The position numbers were made by a program, and so were the translations under genes. The notes beneath the pieces were generated by a model, which searched no databases, was not told where the DNA came from, and saw nothing but the letters and a program-made list of their open reading frames with translations. From contig CM043953.1 of assembly GCA_014529385.2 (NCBI GenBank), forward strand, positions 63,502,372 to 63,566,371: a stretch of DNA of 64,000 bases, given 5' to 3'. This document shows, piece after piece, positions 1 to 10,021 of this stretch. The stretch's first letter is position 1, and each line of letters starts with the position of its first letter. Source of the DNA: Adiantum capillus-veneris. Its lineage: Eukaryota; Streptophyta; Polypodiopsida; Polypodiales; Pteridaceae.

Positions 1-15
1 GGTATAACCTTTCTA

Positions 16-170
16 TCACCCAAGCGTGGTAGATTGGTTATGCCCTTTCCCTCTTGATAACAGGTCTTGAGTTCAACTCTCCTCGTCGGATAGATCTTTA
101 AGGTCTCCTAGGATAGTTTTCTACGACGTTAAAATACTCTTCTTCTTCTTCTTCTTCTTCTTCTTCTCTC
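16..170 (+). repeat. tRNA-related SINE-like head with pyrimidine tail
   Basis: GTGGTAGATTGGTTATGCC resembles a Pol III A box in a tRNA D-arm context. About 35 bases later, TTGAGTTCAACTCTCC resembles a B box (T-arm consensus GGTTCGANTCC). CTTGATAAC between them looks like an anticodon loop. The block is followed within about 50 bases by a (TTC)n run at 138-168, as expected for the tail of a tRNA-derived SINE. It does not fold into a complete cloverleaf by eye, so I do not call a functional tRNA. The call rests on box resemblance only. Confidence 0.35.
138..168. repeat. (TTC)n microsatellite
   Basis: About ten uninterrupted TTC/CTT units, grading into TCTCTC. It may be the 3' tail of the SINE-like element immediately upstream. 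Confidence 0.9.
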
Positions 171-173
171 TCG

Positions 174-1515
174 CACGGAGGTCACTAGACTTATATGGCA
201 GGAGTTTAAGTTGGATACACAGAGGACATGGATATAGCCTATACAGGAGCTGGGCACAAAGATGACTACATATAGAGAGCATTTTCTCTGCTCACAGAGG
301 ATGGGTCCATCTAGGCCTGCCTACATGGACACTCAATTGTCCACGGATTACGATGTGCTATTGGACAGATTCGGACTTCATCATATCAGTTGGAGATTGA
401 GAATGGCGGATATCTAGGAAATTCAGCTGAGTTGCCGGTCTCTCCTCACTATATGCTGTCTCTACTCTCAATGTTCTATCCTCCTGGTGTACCCAGCTGC
501 CATATGACCCGCAGTGCCACATACAAACAATGTCCCAGTAAATCAATATAGAATACTTGCTGCTGTATAACCCCCCTCCATGAATAGTAGGAAGAGAGAT
601 GAAGCGAAGAGGATTCTTCACGAGAGAGGGCTCAAGAATCAATCGGATGCATACATCCTCAAATAGTGCACTACCCTCACTCAAAATAACACCCAGACTA
701 CTACCAATCTTTGCAATATGCGGCTGAAACTCTAGCAGGTCCTAGAAGCTTGGTTGTAACTGCTAAACCCTCATTGAGGCTAGCTAGATCCATCCCTTGC
801 CTCCCATCTACACAACTAACAATATCCTCTGCTTAAGCTAAGGAGACTCTCCACCAAGTAGACTAGCCTTCTCCGATGTCTCAAATTAAACTCTACAGCG
901 ACCTCTCCCTAAGGAGGAGACCATCACAATCTTGGGAATGGGCATTGTGAGGAAGGCATGTCTGAGGAAGTCCAAAGCTGTGGTGCTGACAGCCTTTCTC
1001 CTTACAGCATGCCTCTAGAATTGCCTTTGAATTGCAAATGGTAGTGAATGTATGTGCTGACAGTCTGATCCCAATTGATAAACCATCGGAATCCATGATA
1101 AAGAGCCGTCTCACCTCCAATGAACCAATCGAAAGGGGAGATGGTGATACTGGTGGAATTCCCCCAAGATAGCGGCTTACCAGAGTCGATAATATAAAAG
1201 ACTCATGTGTCCCCAGTACCAGCTGTCACCATTACCACCACTACATGAAACTGCTCCCTAAAAAACACATAGGTACATAATGCATGTCTAAATTGACGGC
1301 TATGGTGAGAATACTTATGACGGCTGGGGCGACCCCATGCCGGTAAACCGCCGCTGCATGGAGAGGGGACGGTTGGACCTACACCGATGCTCCAGTCTCG
1401 TATGCTGAAGTTTAAACGTTGAATACATCAAGGGTGCGTCAAGTAGCTACTCAAGGCCTTCAGCACCTATGAAAGGCTATAAAAATATTCAGTGTAAGAA
1501 CTATATGTACATTAA
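174..1515. other. No recognisable gene
   Basis: Only short open frames occur here, on the minus strand near 358-684 and 893-1120. They contain no motif I recognise and have no homologous copy elsewhere in the window. The stretch may be old decayed transposon or intergenic DNA; I see no terminal repeat that would delimit an element. Confidence 0.4.
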
Positions 1516-1956
1516 GAAGGTATGTGTGAGGAGTGCAAGATGAGCCACTATGCGGGTGTGGCCCTGGTCCATGCTGAAGAATTTGAAGTGCTGGCGGTGA
1601 AAAAACCCCTGAGATACTCAGGGAAGATAAATCATGGGGACCATCTCAAAAGAAACTGTTACACATGATTCAGTACCTTCAAGTACCAACTCCTCCAAGG
1701 CAGCATCTTGCAGTGCCTCTACAACACTCCAATCCACCCATGCAGAAATACCATTGTCGCATACATCAAAGACCTTCAGTGTCCTGCAAACCACAAGATT
1801 CCAACACCATTCGCTCAGACTAGTATTGAACCAGAATCAAAATCATTGGTTCTCAAAGATGTGGTCATCACCTCACAGATGGCAGTGCTTGAACAATGGC
1901 AGAAAACCCCCAAGTCTCTATGTTGTTGTATGGAAGACGAAGAATCTGGAGACTAA
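1516..1956 (+). pseudogene. Unidentified broken open frame
   Basis: One frame reads about 146 codons with a single internal TGA at 1666-1668. The first part contains EECKMSHYAGVALVHAEEF and the second LVLKDVVITSQMAVLEQW. Composition looks protein-like (mixed hydrophobic and charged residues, two clustered cysteines), but I recognise no family. AAG|GTATGTG at about 1518-1524 is a good plant 5' splice-site match, so parts of this could be exonic. It could also be a fragment of an old mobile element or chance. Confidence 0.2.
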
Positions 1957-2748
1957 AAAGGAAACAAGTTGATAGCAGTTTAGTCGAAGGCCCCAATTGG
2001 GGATCTGAGTATTTAGATTGTAAATAAGCAGGACTACCTTTTGTGCTCTTTAAGACCCGAGCTCAAAGCTACGGCAGCTTCCGCTCCTATACCTCCGTCA
2101 CTACAAGTGAACTAAACAATGTGAATATCAAAAGAGTTAAGAAGCACTTACATTCTCTAATCTTCTCGAATTTGCTTAAATAATGACACTTCGAATTTTT
2201 ACAAGTTGCCCATGCAGTTGTATATAGGCAGATTAACAACCATAATGCCATTTCTTCTGGCTGTTTGTTTAGAAAATGGTTATCCACATGCATCAATGTA
2301 TGTCTGTCTGGGTGCCTGTAACATAAGTCAAAATTGAAAATGTTGCAATGATGATACAGAATCTGTGGTCGCAAATGCTTTTCTTTTTAAAGAAAGCGCC
2401 TTGGCCAGTGATATCTTGTGTCACTTAATTTTAGAGTGCGAGCTGTTCTTCTGTCATGTTGCATAGGTCTTCCACTCTAGCTTAAGTTGCTTGCTTTCGT
2501 CACATACATGTAGCACGAAACTTATTTAAATACATACCGGAAAACTTGTAAACTCATCATAAAAGGTTACACTACTCATTTGGGCCCTGGCTTTATACAG
2601 TAAGATGAAGCATCTTCACTATAATTCTGGAAACACTGAAATGCATGCCAACACTAAGTATTTGATTGTTCCTTTGGGTATCATCATGTCAAAAAAAAAA
2701 GAAAAAAACTACCTGATATCAAGAAACTCTAAAACTGGAAGAGACTGA
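1957..2748. other. No recognisable gene
   Basis: AT-rich low-copy sequence with short poly(A) runs near 2690. A 95-codon minus-strand frame at 2087-2374 has no recognisable motif and no second copy in the window. Confidence 0.4.
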
Positions 2749-2943
2749 AGAAGACATCCAAGCTGTGAAGAAGGTAAAGTACCATCTTTTGACCGTTTTC
2801 CTAGCGGTAAGGCTGACAAAGCTGAAAAAAACGTCACCCAAGGTTCAAAACAACAGTCAATCAAATTTGAAAAAAGAGCAGGCTGGTTTTGGCTCTTAAA
2901 CTACTTACTTAGCTTCAAGAGGTTCTTGAAGAAGGAAAGATAA
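2749..2943 (+). CDS. Exon-like open frame (unidentified)
   Basis: After an in-frame TGA at 2746 there are 64 open codons ending in TAA at 2941-2943, including CEEGKVPSFDRFPSGKADK and KFEKRAGWFWLLNYLLSF. There is no ATG at the start, so if real it would be a terminal exon preceded by a splice acceptor. The central part is basic and hydrophilic; the end is aromatic and basic. I do not recognise the protein, and a second frame over the same bases (LEETEEDIQAVKK) is also open, which weakens the call. Together with frames at 53888 and 55037 it raises the possibility that the transposon nest sits in a host intron. Confidence 0.2.
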   Translation, partial: RRHPSCEEGKVPSFDRFPSGKADKAEKNVTQGSKQQSIKFEKRAGWFWLLNYLLSFKRFLKKER

Positions 2944-3368
2944 GAAACAAACAATTTTGTATCTCCTTGTATGACCCACTCCCAAAAGACTGGGTGTACC
3001 TAAGCATCAGTTCAAAATAGCAAGAACGCTTACAAACCCTATTATGTCAGCTCCAAAGAAACTCAAAGAGAGTACAGCTGTTATGGCACCAAACTATGCT
3101 TCGTTTGTAGTGAAAGTGTATAGTGCTCCATAGTTCTGTTTTAAACAAGTGTTTAGACAAGCATCTTTCAAAGGTCTTGAATCTCACAACAAGCAGCTCA
3201 GTACAAAGAGTGCAAGCCTCATGGACTACAGTTCTAATGGTTATGCAAAGGTTTCTACTTTTTAAAGTAAGCATTGGTAATTAACTTGCATCAAAAACCT
3301 TATTTGATAATAGCGTCAATATTAGGGCAATTGACTGTTTGTATTGAAAGAAGCGACAAAACGACTTA
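2944..3368. other. Low-copy flank of LINE-1
   Basis: No gene seen. This is the sequence into which the 3' end of the minus-strand LINE-1 was inserted; the poly(A) tail (poly(T) on this strand) begins at 3369. Confidence 0.5.
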
Positions 3369-4344
3369 TTTTTTTCCAAGAAAAAGATCCTTCTATTAGT
3401 TACTAAAACTGCCCATGGGGCTACAACCACCTCTGCTAGAGAGGGATACAACAATCATAAGGGGGAGACTCTCCCAATGAAAAACAACATATGTACGATG
3501 AGGCTAAATCAGGAGATGAGAGGAGGGAAAAGCCACACAGGTGGTCGGTAGTGCCATCTCAGCACACCCTGGACCATGGTGAAGAAAGGCCCAGGGCAAA
3601 AGAGTCGAAGGAAAGCCTCTCTATGCTTCAACATGTGGTCGGAGTTGTTGTGGAGTCTCTCAAACTGTCCTTTGAGAGTATGGATCAGCTCTAGCCAAAC
3701 ATCTCGAACAGTCTCTACTGGTGGTACAGGGCGAGCCTCAAAGATGCAGGAGAACCGGGCCCGCCAAATAAACCAGAGTGTCGGGCCTCCCAACACTCCT
3801 CTCTCACTGCACCAATCCTGTGGAGTAAGCTCTGTAGCAGGCTGGAGTGTAGGTCGACCCCCCTGCTGGTCACTATCATCCTGCTGGTGGAGGATATCTC
3901 AAACTGAAGTGCCGGGCCCATGAGAGTGGACCAAGCAGCTGCCCCCCAAGTGTACTGTCGTGCCGTTGAAAGAGCTTGCATCAACCAAAGGACAACTCCA
4001 AAGACAATGGCGCTCACTCTCCACAGGATGGTCACAAGCTACACACGTTGCCGAGAGACCACTATGTACAAGCCAGCTCCCAACTTCTGTAGCTCGATGT
4101 GCAACCAGCCACAAGAACAAAGTGACTCACCGTGGCTGTCTGGAGTCCCACAACCTCTCCCAAAAACTCTACTGTGAGACCCTCCTCCTACCATTGAGGT
4201 GCTGCAACAAGACGAGCCTCTCTCCGTGCTGCCAGTATGTAACGTCCCAGTTGAACAGTGTATTGAAAGAAAGAGACACCTGGATGGTCGATTGAGGAGA
4301 AAGGGTCCCTCCAAAACCACTCTCCACGATTCCCCTGCACTCGT
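3369..4344 (-). mobile_element. LINE-1 piece a: 3' end with zf-RVT region and poly(A)
   Basis: This is the 3' terminal part of a minus-strand LINE. It encodes the region after the reverse transcriptase: a zinc-binding zf-RVT stretch (FLWLVAHRATEVGSWLVHSG, then C-x2-C and H-C-L-W-x2-C) and the C-terminal FLRLFCPGPFFTMVQGVLRWHYRPPVW. The 3' UTR and the tail T7 at 3369-3375 match the ends of the two LINEs with clear target duplications at 27914 and 44398. Reading frames are interrupted by several shifts. The LINE sequence stops at CTCGT (4340-4344), the left target duplication of the copia-1 insertion, and resumes after 10309. It therefore belongs to the same LINE as the pieces at 10310, 16919 and 46493. 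Confidence 0.9.
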
Positions 4345-4472
4345 TGAAAGCGCGGAGCAGAGGGTACCGGTAGGTGCGCGTCGCGATGTAGTGCAAGATT
4401 GGGGCAAGAAGCAGGAGGTGGAGTGTAGCAGAGAGGAAGCGCTAGGGATCGAAGTAGGGAGAGAGAGATTTC
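4345..4472 (-). repeat. Truncated copia-1 LTR (U5 end) in minus orientation
   Basis: Matches the first ~130 bases of the LTR at 10022-10309: TGAAAGCGCGGAGCAGAGG, then the GGTACCGGTAGG block, ending at the GA-rich stretch near 4470. The rest of the LTR, including U3 and promoter, is missing here. The following 4473-4598 is unrelated sequence leading into gag. Confidence 0.85.
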
Positions 4473-4598
4473 ATATTTGAACTGTTTCATGTAAAGAAAC
4501 TGTGGCTCTTTGTATGCAAAGTCTTGTGGTTGCTACTATTTGCTGAAATTTTCAGCCTATTGTATCTCTTTTGTATACACACTCGTGGTTAAATTAAA
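4473..4598 (+). other. Leader sequence before copia-1 gag
   Basis: No primer-binding site and no LTR end is present directly before gag, so the plus-orientation copia lost its own 5' LTR. The sequence is AT-rich and has no second copy in the window. Confidence 0.4.
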
Positions 4599-5843
4599 AT
4601 AGCTTCTTCCTCTTCCGCATCTGACACTAAAAGTTTGATGGAAATCAAACGGTTCGATGGTCAAGGCTTCGACCTTTGGCAACAACGCATGCAACGTATC
4701 CTTTTCTTAAAGGATTGTGAAGATGCATTAAAAGAGAATAAGCCGCAAGGTTTGTCTGACGAAGAGTGGGCCAGGTTGAATAAGAAGGCTATGTTCTACA
4801 TCAAAATGGCTATCAATGATGACATTTTGACGGATATCAAGCGTTTGGACTCTGCTTATGCAATATGGCAAAAGCTAAAGTCCAATTATGAGAACACCGC
4901 ACCTGTGAACCAAGTGCATTTGATGCGAAAGTTGGTGAATATGCAGCTTGATGACTCGAAGTCGGCTTCTGAGCATTTGAGTGCTTTTACAGGTGTGTTG
5001 AGTCAGTTGCAGGACAGTGGGCTTCAGCAGTTCGATGATAAGCTAAAAGCTATTTTCTTGCTTATGACATTGCCAGATACTTGGGAAACTTTGGTTGTCT
5101 CCTTGAGCAACAGTCCCCCCCTCACGTATAACGGTGTGAGAGGGTCTATTCTCAATGAAGAGATTAGACGCGAGTCTAGTGGGGAATGTGGCAGTTCTGC
5201 CTACAGTGCAAGAGGTAGAAATCAAAAGTGTGATGCTGGCAACAGGACTCAAAATAGAAGTAAGAGCAAGACAAAGGATAAGGATGTCACTTGTTATCAA
5301 TGTGGCAGAAAGGGTCACAAGAAACCCGATTACAGGTATTTTAAGAAAGAGCAGGAAAGGAATAAGGAAACGCAAGAAAAGAAGAAGAAAGATGAGAAGA
5401 AAGGAAAAACATCAACAGGTGATTCCTCAAGGGATGCTGAGAATGTAAATGTATCCTCTAGTGTGGTCATTGAGGAGTTGTCAAACGTTGAGGAAATTTT
5501 GGTTGTGGCTTCATGTCTCTCAGATTTGGTGATAACTAATACAAAAGACATACTTATCTCGAAGAAAGATATCATTAATGCATTACTTAGTGCTAATGAT
5601 GGCCTATCCCAGTCTTGGATAGTGGACTCTGGTGCTTCATTCCATGTGACTCCATCTTTGGAGTGTTTTGCTACATATGTTGCAGGTAATTATAGCAAGG
5701 TGTACCTTGGTGATAATTTTGCTTGCAATATTGAGAGAATGGGTACTATGCGTTTGGCTCTTAACAATGGTCAAGAGCTTGTATTGAATGATATCAAGTT
5801 TGTACCAGGCATAAGAAAAGTTTGCTATCTGTTGGCCAGTTAG
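4599..5843 (+). pseudogene. Copia-1 gag and protease (broken)
   Basis: This is the N-terminal part of a Ty1/copia polyprotein. Upstream of the first ATG (4638) the frame stays open back to ATA at 4599, in a context (IASSSSASDTKSLMEIKRFD) that suggests the original initiator ATG became ATA. Gag contains the copia-type start FDGQGFDLWQQRMQRIL and the LTR-gag core. The zinc knuckle reads CYQCGRKGHKKPDY, so the last cysteine of C-x2-C-x4-H-x4-C is now tyrosine. The aspartic protease active site WIVDSGASFHVTP (D-S-G-A) is intact at about 5617-5655. The frame ends in TAG at 5841-5843 and is shifted relative to integrase downstream. Gag would package the RNA and protease would cleave the polyprotein, but this copy cannot make a full product. 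Confidence 0.9.
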
Positions 5844-6823
5844 ATACACATGGTTATACTACCATCTTTGCTGGGGGTTTATGGAAGTTGCTTAAGGGCT
5901 CTATGCTTGTTGCAAAAGGGTCTAAAAGAGGTACTTTGTACTATCTTCGATAAAAAGCTTTGCCTGGCAAGTTTCTTGTTGTTGCTGAAGTTGCTTTACA
6001 CACGAAATTGTGGCATAAGAGACTTGGCCATATGAGCCAAAAGGGTATTGATGTGCTTTCCTCTCTGAAGAGGGTTGATGTAATAGGCAAAAACTTGGAT
6101 TTTTGTAACGATTGTCTTTATGGAAAGCAAAAGAAATCTTCTTATTACTCTAGTGTCTCTCGCAAAGCTAATCCTCTTGATCTTATTCACTCCGATGTAT
6201 GCACTATGCATGTTAAGTCTTTTGGTGGTGCATTATATTTTGTTACATTCATTGATGATTGTACTAGGAAAGGATGGGTACATTTGTTGAAAAGTAAGGG
6301 TGAGACTTTTAATGCTTTTAAGAAGTTTCATGCTTTTGTCACTACGCAAAAGAGTACTAAGCTTAAATGTCTCAGATCTGATAATGAAGGAGAGTATGTG
6401 TCTGCTGAATTTCAACGTTTTTGTGATGAAAATGGGATTAAAAGGGAGTTGACAGCCCCTTATAATCCGTCTTCTAACGGTGTGGCTGAGAGGTATAATC
6501 GTACTTTATGCGAGAGAGTGCGTTTCATGTTGTCCACCGCTAATCTTTCCCAAGAGTTTTGGAGGGAAACATTGAAAATTGCAGTTCATATTTGCAATCG
6601 CTCTCCTAATAGTACGCTGAAAAATGACATTCCAGAGGAGGTTTGGTCTGGCAAACCTGCCTCTTATGATCATTTGAGAGTAGTTGGCTGCGAAGCTTTT
6701 GTTCATGTACGCAATGACTTGAGAACAAAGCTTGATATGAAGTCCATTAAAGGAGTCTTCCTAAGTTATGGGAAAGAAGGTCAATGGGCTATAGAGTGTG
6801 GTTACCACAGTTTAGAAAGGTAA
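5844..6823 (+). pseudogene. Copia-1 integrase (broken)
   Basis: GAG-pre-integrase and integrase of a Ty1/copia polyprotein. The zinc-binding HHCC part is visible (LWHKRLGHMS and CNDCLYGK), then the DDE core: D in LIHSDVCT, D in RSDNEGEY, and the conserved NPSSNGVAERYNRT containing the glutamate. These residues are present, so the core itself reads well from 5960. Upstream, several frames are needed to join protease to integrase (about 5841-5960), and a frameshift near 6785-6820 separates the core from the RT frame. Integrase would insert the cDNA and make a 5-bp target duplication, the size seen around this insertion. Confidence 0.9.
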
Positions 6824-7902
6824 TACGCAGCCGAGATGTAGTGTTCAATGAGGCAAAATTGCTTAAAAATGCTACAAAATCTGATGCTGAAAAGAAAACA
6901 GTCAGATTTCAGCCTTCCGTGCCACCCATTGATGTTGAAAAAGAGCCTCATGATACATTACCGCAAGCTGAAAATGATAGTCAACCGGTTAACCTTGAGC
7001 TAGAAGAGGTAGGACATGATTTTGATGCTCCTAATGAGGATGGATAGCCACCTGAATTGGCTGAAAATGACTTTCAGCAGCATGATAGAGCTGAAAATGA
7101 GTTGCCTTATGATGTAGAACTGTTGCCTCAGAATGTAGATCATTGGGTACGCAAGTCAACCCATTTGAGAAGGCAACCGCCGCAGAGATTTAATCCCTCT
7201 TTGGATCATGTAATGTTGACAGATGAGGGTGAATCTCTTACTTATAAAGAGTCTAAGTCATGTGAGTCAAGCAGTAAGTGGGAGCTTGCAATGCAAGAGG
7301 AAATGAAATCCGTGTATGCAAATGATACTTGGGATCTTGTGCCATTGCCTAAAGGGAGAAAGGCTCTTCCTAACAAATCGGTATACAAGATTAAGATTGT
7401 GGATGAAAAACCCGAGTACAAGGCAAGATTGGTTGCAAAAGGATATGCACAGAAAGAAGGAATTGATTTTCAAGAAATCTTTTCTCCTGTTGTAAAGCTT
7501 ACAACTTTACGTGTCCTTTTTGCTCTTGTTGCGGTGCTTGATTTGGAATTGAATCAAATGGATGTAAAGACAACGTTTTTGCATGGTGACATTGAAGAGG
7601 ACATATACATGAAACAACCTGAAGGTTTTGTAGTTCCTACACGCGAGGAACTTGTATGCAAACTGAAAAGGGCTCTGTATGGTTTGAGACAATCATCACG
7701 GCAGTGGTATAAGAAGTTTGACACTTTTATGCTGTCTCAAGGCTTTAAACGCAACCATGCAGATCATTGTTTGTATACGAAAAGGGATGAAGATGGTAGT
7801 CCCATCATTCTTGTTCTCTATGTTGATGGCATGCTGCTTGCCGGGAAACGTAAGACTAGTCTTGATGCTATGAAACGTAAGCTAAATTCAGAAATGCTAT
7901 GA
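6784..7902 (+). pseudogene. Copia-1 reverse transcriptase with YVDG active site
   Basis: After a variable acidic spacer with a TAG at 7045-7047, the RVT_2-type copia reverse transcriptase starts around 7260 (WELAMQEEMKSVYANDTWDL). It contains YKARLVAKGYAQKEGIDF, DVKTTFLHGDIEEDIYMKQP and ALYGLRQSSRQWY. The catalytic box is LYVDGMLLAG at 7819-7830: the second aspartate of YVDD is glycine (GGC). This would be expected to abolish polymerase activity. The frame ends at 7900-7902, where a shift leads into the RNase H frame. The family is clear; the copy is dead. Confidence 0.92.
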
Positions 7903-8784
7903 AGGATTTGGGTGATGCAGAGCATATTTTGGGCATGCGTATTAATAGAGATAGAAAGCTGAAATTGTTGTTTTTATCTCAAGAAAGGTACATTGCAAAA
8001 GTACTTGACAGTTTTAATATGGCTAATCCTAAGCCTCTTGGAGTACCTTTACCTCCATACACTAAGCTTAGCAAAGCAGATTGCCCAAAAGATGAGGTGG
8101 CATTGAAAGCAATGAAGGGAATCGCATATGCATCAGCTTGTGGTTCTCTTATGTATGCTATGGTTGACACTCGTCCCGACATTGCTTATACAGTGACAGT
8201 TGTTAGTCGATACATGTCGCATCCTGGCAAAGCGCATTGGGAAGCTGTCAAATGCATTTTGAGATATTTAATAGGTACACAATCAAAGTGTATTTGTTAT
8301 GGAAAAAGTGACTTAAAGTTGCAGGGATATTGTGATGCAGACATGGCAAGTGACATGGATACCGGGAAATCTACCAGTGGATATGTATTTGCCATTGTTG
8401 GTGGTGCAGTCTCTTGGTCTTCTAGGTTGCAAAAAATTGTGGCATTGAGTACTACTGAGGCTGAATATATTTCAGCCACAGAGGCTTCAAAGAAGGCCAT
8501 TTGGTTGGACAGACTTGCAAAAGAACTTGGCATGCCAGCTCATACACCCGTGTTGGGTCGTGATAGCCAGAGTGCTGTCTATTTAGCCAAAAATGCCATG
8601 TTTCATGCGCGAGACGCGTACCAAACACATAGATGTGCGGTACCACTTCATACGTCAGGTATTGGAGAATGGTCTAGTCACCTTGACTAAGATCCATACA
8701 CAGGATAACCCTGCAGATGTTCTCACCAAGAGTCTTGCTAAGACTGAACATGAGCATTGCATACAGCTGGTGGGAATTGGTTAA
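7899..8784 (+). pseudogene. Copia-1 RNase H (broken near its end)
   Basis: Continues the copia polyprotein in a new frame: KDLGDAEHILGMRI (RT C-terminal connection), CGSLMYAMVDTRPDIAY, then RNase H with YCDADMASDMDTGKSTSGY, LSTTEAEYISA and RDSQSAVYLAKN. A shift near 8600-8620 moves the frame to TRTKHIDVRYHFIR and NPADVLTKSLAK, ending in TAA at 8782-8784. RNase H would degrade the RNA strand during cDNA synthesis. Only indels interrupt this part; the catalytic acidic residues remain. Confidence 0.9.
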
Positions 8785-8810
8785 CATAAAGGCGCCATTT
8801 ATGCCTTTAA

Positions 8811-8822
8811 GTGGAAGGTTAT
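8811..8822 (+). promoter_or_regulatory. Copia-1 polypurine tract
   Basis: AAGTGGAAGG directly precedes the LTR start TGTGTTAAAGG and is the usual plus-strand primer position in copia elements. Its orientation agrees with the gag-pol ORFs. Confidence 0.65.
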
Positions 8823-9074
8823 TGTGTTAAAGGTTTTATACTTTGTCCAGGTTCAATGTGAACCTAGACACATTTTTTTTTAAGTCACTTATAATAAAAG
8901 TGGAAAAAACCCACAACTCACTTATTGAGTTTCCCCCAAAAACGTGAGCTCTCTCTCTCTCCCTGCTTCAATCCCTAGCGCTTCCTCTCTGCTGCACTCC
9001 GCCTCCTGCTTCTTGCCCCAATCCTGCAGTACATCGCGACGCGCACCTACCGGTACCCTCGCTTCGAGCTTTTA
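8823..9074 (+). repeat. Copia-1 LTR in plus orientation
   Basis: Begins TGTGTTAAAGG after the polypurine tract and ends ...GAGCTTTTA, two bases before a primer-binding site. It is homologous along its length to the reverse complement of 10022-10309, sharing the block TACTTTGTCCAGGTTCA, the CT-rich stretch and GGTACCCTC. The terminal CA has become TA. It acts as the 3' LTR of the plus gag-pol, yet is also followed by a 5'-type leader. Confidence 0.85.
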
Positions 9075-9076
9075 AC

Positions 9077-9088
9077 TGGTATCTAAGC
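9077..9088 (+). promoter_or_regulatory. Primer-binding site, initiator tRNA-Met type (degenerate)
   Basis: TGGTATCTAAGC, two bases after the LTR end, matches the plant copia site TGGTATCAGAGC at 10 of 12 positions. A 5'-type primer site after what should be a 3' LTR is a structural anomaly. Confidence 0.75.
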
Positions 9089-9246
9089 CCTAGGGTTTCA
9101 AAACAACCCTTGCGCAGTCTGGACAGCGAGTTAAAATTGCTCTCACGCTTTCAATTTTACTTCCATCGCGAAGCCCCTTGCTTCCAGGGCGGAAAGGTTA
9201 CCAAAACTACCAAAACAACCCAAAACAAACTGTTTTTAGGTCAAAA

Positions 9247-9840
9247 CAAGTGATTTACAGGTTATTACACGTCAAAACAGTAATACGCACGTGTACCAAA
9301 GTTGTGGGATCACATGTATTGATGTTTGTCGCGACAAATTGAGTGAAAAACTGAGTACAGGTGCTTGAAATTGTACATTTCAGCTGAAATTTCAAGCACC
9401 TATACTCAACTTTTAACTCAATTTGTCGCGACAAACGTCAATGCATGTGATCCCACAACTTTGACACCTGCGTATTGCTGTTTTGACCTGTAATAACCTG
9501 TAATCAAAACAGCAATAAGCAGGTGTACCAAAGTTGTGGGATCGCATGTATTGATGTTTGTCGCGACCTGTAATAACTTGTAAATCACCTGTTTTTAGGT
9601 CAAAACAAGTGATTTCCAGGTTATTACAGGTCAAAACAACAATACGCAAGTGTACCAAAGTTGTGGGATCACATGTATTGATGTTTGTCGCGACAAATTG
9701 AGTGAAAAGATGAAATGTGCAATTTCAAGCACATGTACTCGGCTTTTCACTCAATTTGTCGCGACAAATATCAATACATGTGATCCCATAACTTTGGTAC
9801 ACATGCGTATTGTTGTTTTGACCTGTACTAACCTATAAAT
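9247..9840. repeat. Array of inverted ~90-bp modules around TTTGTCGCGACAAA
   Basis: Five copies of one module (GGTTATTACAGGTCAAAACA... AAAGTTGTGGGATCACATGT... TTTGTCGCGACAAATTGAGTG) occur in orientations +, -, +, +, -. The 14-bp perfect palindrome TTTGTCGCGACAAA is at 9325-9338, 9422-9435, 9684-9697 and 9755-9768; the third copy is cut at TTTGTCGCGAC (9557-9567). Copies 1/2 and 4/5 each form a long hairpin, with loops near 9380 and 9716. The array is the centre of the 8823-10309 palindrome. No coding sequence is evident. Confidence 0.9.
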
Positions 9841-10007
9841 CACCTATTTTGACCTAATAACAGCCTGTTTTAGGCTGTTTTGGCAGTCTCGGTGACCTTT
9901 TCGACCCCGGAAGCAAGGGGCTTCACGATGGAAGCGAAATTAAACGCGTGAGAGAAATTTTAACTCGCTGTTCAACAGACTGCACAGGGCTATTTTGAAA
10001 CCCTAGG

Positions 10008-10019
10008 GCTCTGATACCA
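10008..10019 (-). promoter_or_regulatory. Primer-binding site of the minus-strand copia LTR
   Basis: On the minus strand this reads TGGTATCAGAGC, a perfect match to the plant initiator tRNA-Met primer site, two bases after the LTR end ...GCGCTTTCA. It marks 10022-10309 as a 5' LTR in minus orientation. Confidence 0.9.
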
Positions 10020-10021
10020 GT

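Noticed and set aside
16-90. Functional tRNA gene
   Set aside because: Box-like motifs are present but acceptor, D and T stems do not pair into a cloverleaf by eye, and a simple-repeat tail follows.
2087-2374. 95-codon minus-strand frame
   Set aside because: No motif, cysteine-rich by chance, no second copy, no splice or start context worth noting.
3509-4490. Many overlapping plus-strand frames
   Set aside because: They are antisense shadows of the minus-strand LINE-1 ORF2 end, as shown by alignment with 26889-27768.
9247-9840. CRISPR-like or satellite array
   Set aside because: Units alternate in orientation, there are no uniform unique spacers, and the sequence is the centre of an LTR palindrome in a plant genome.
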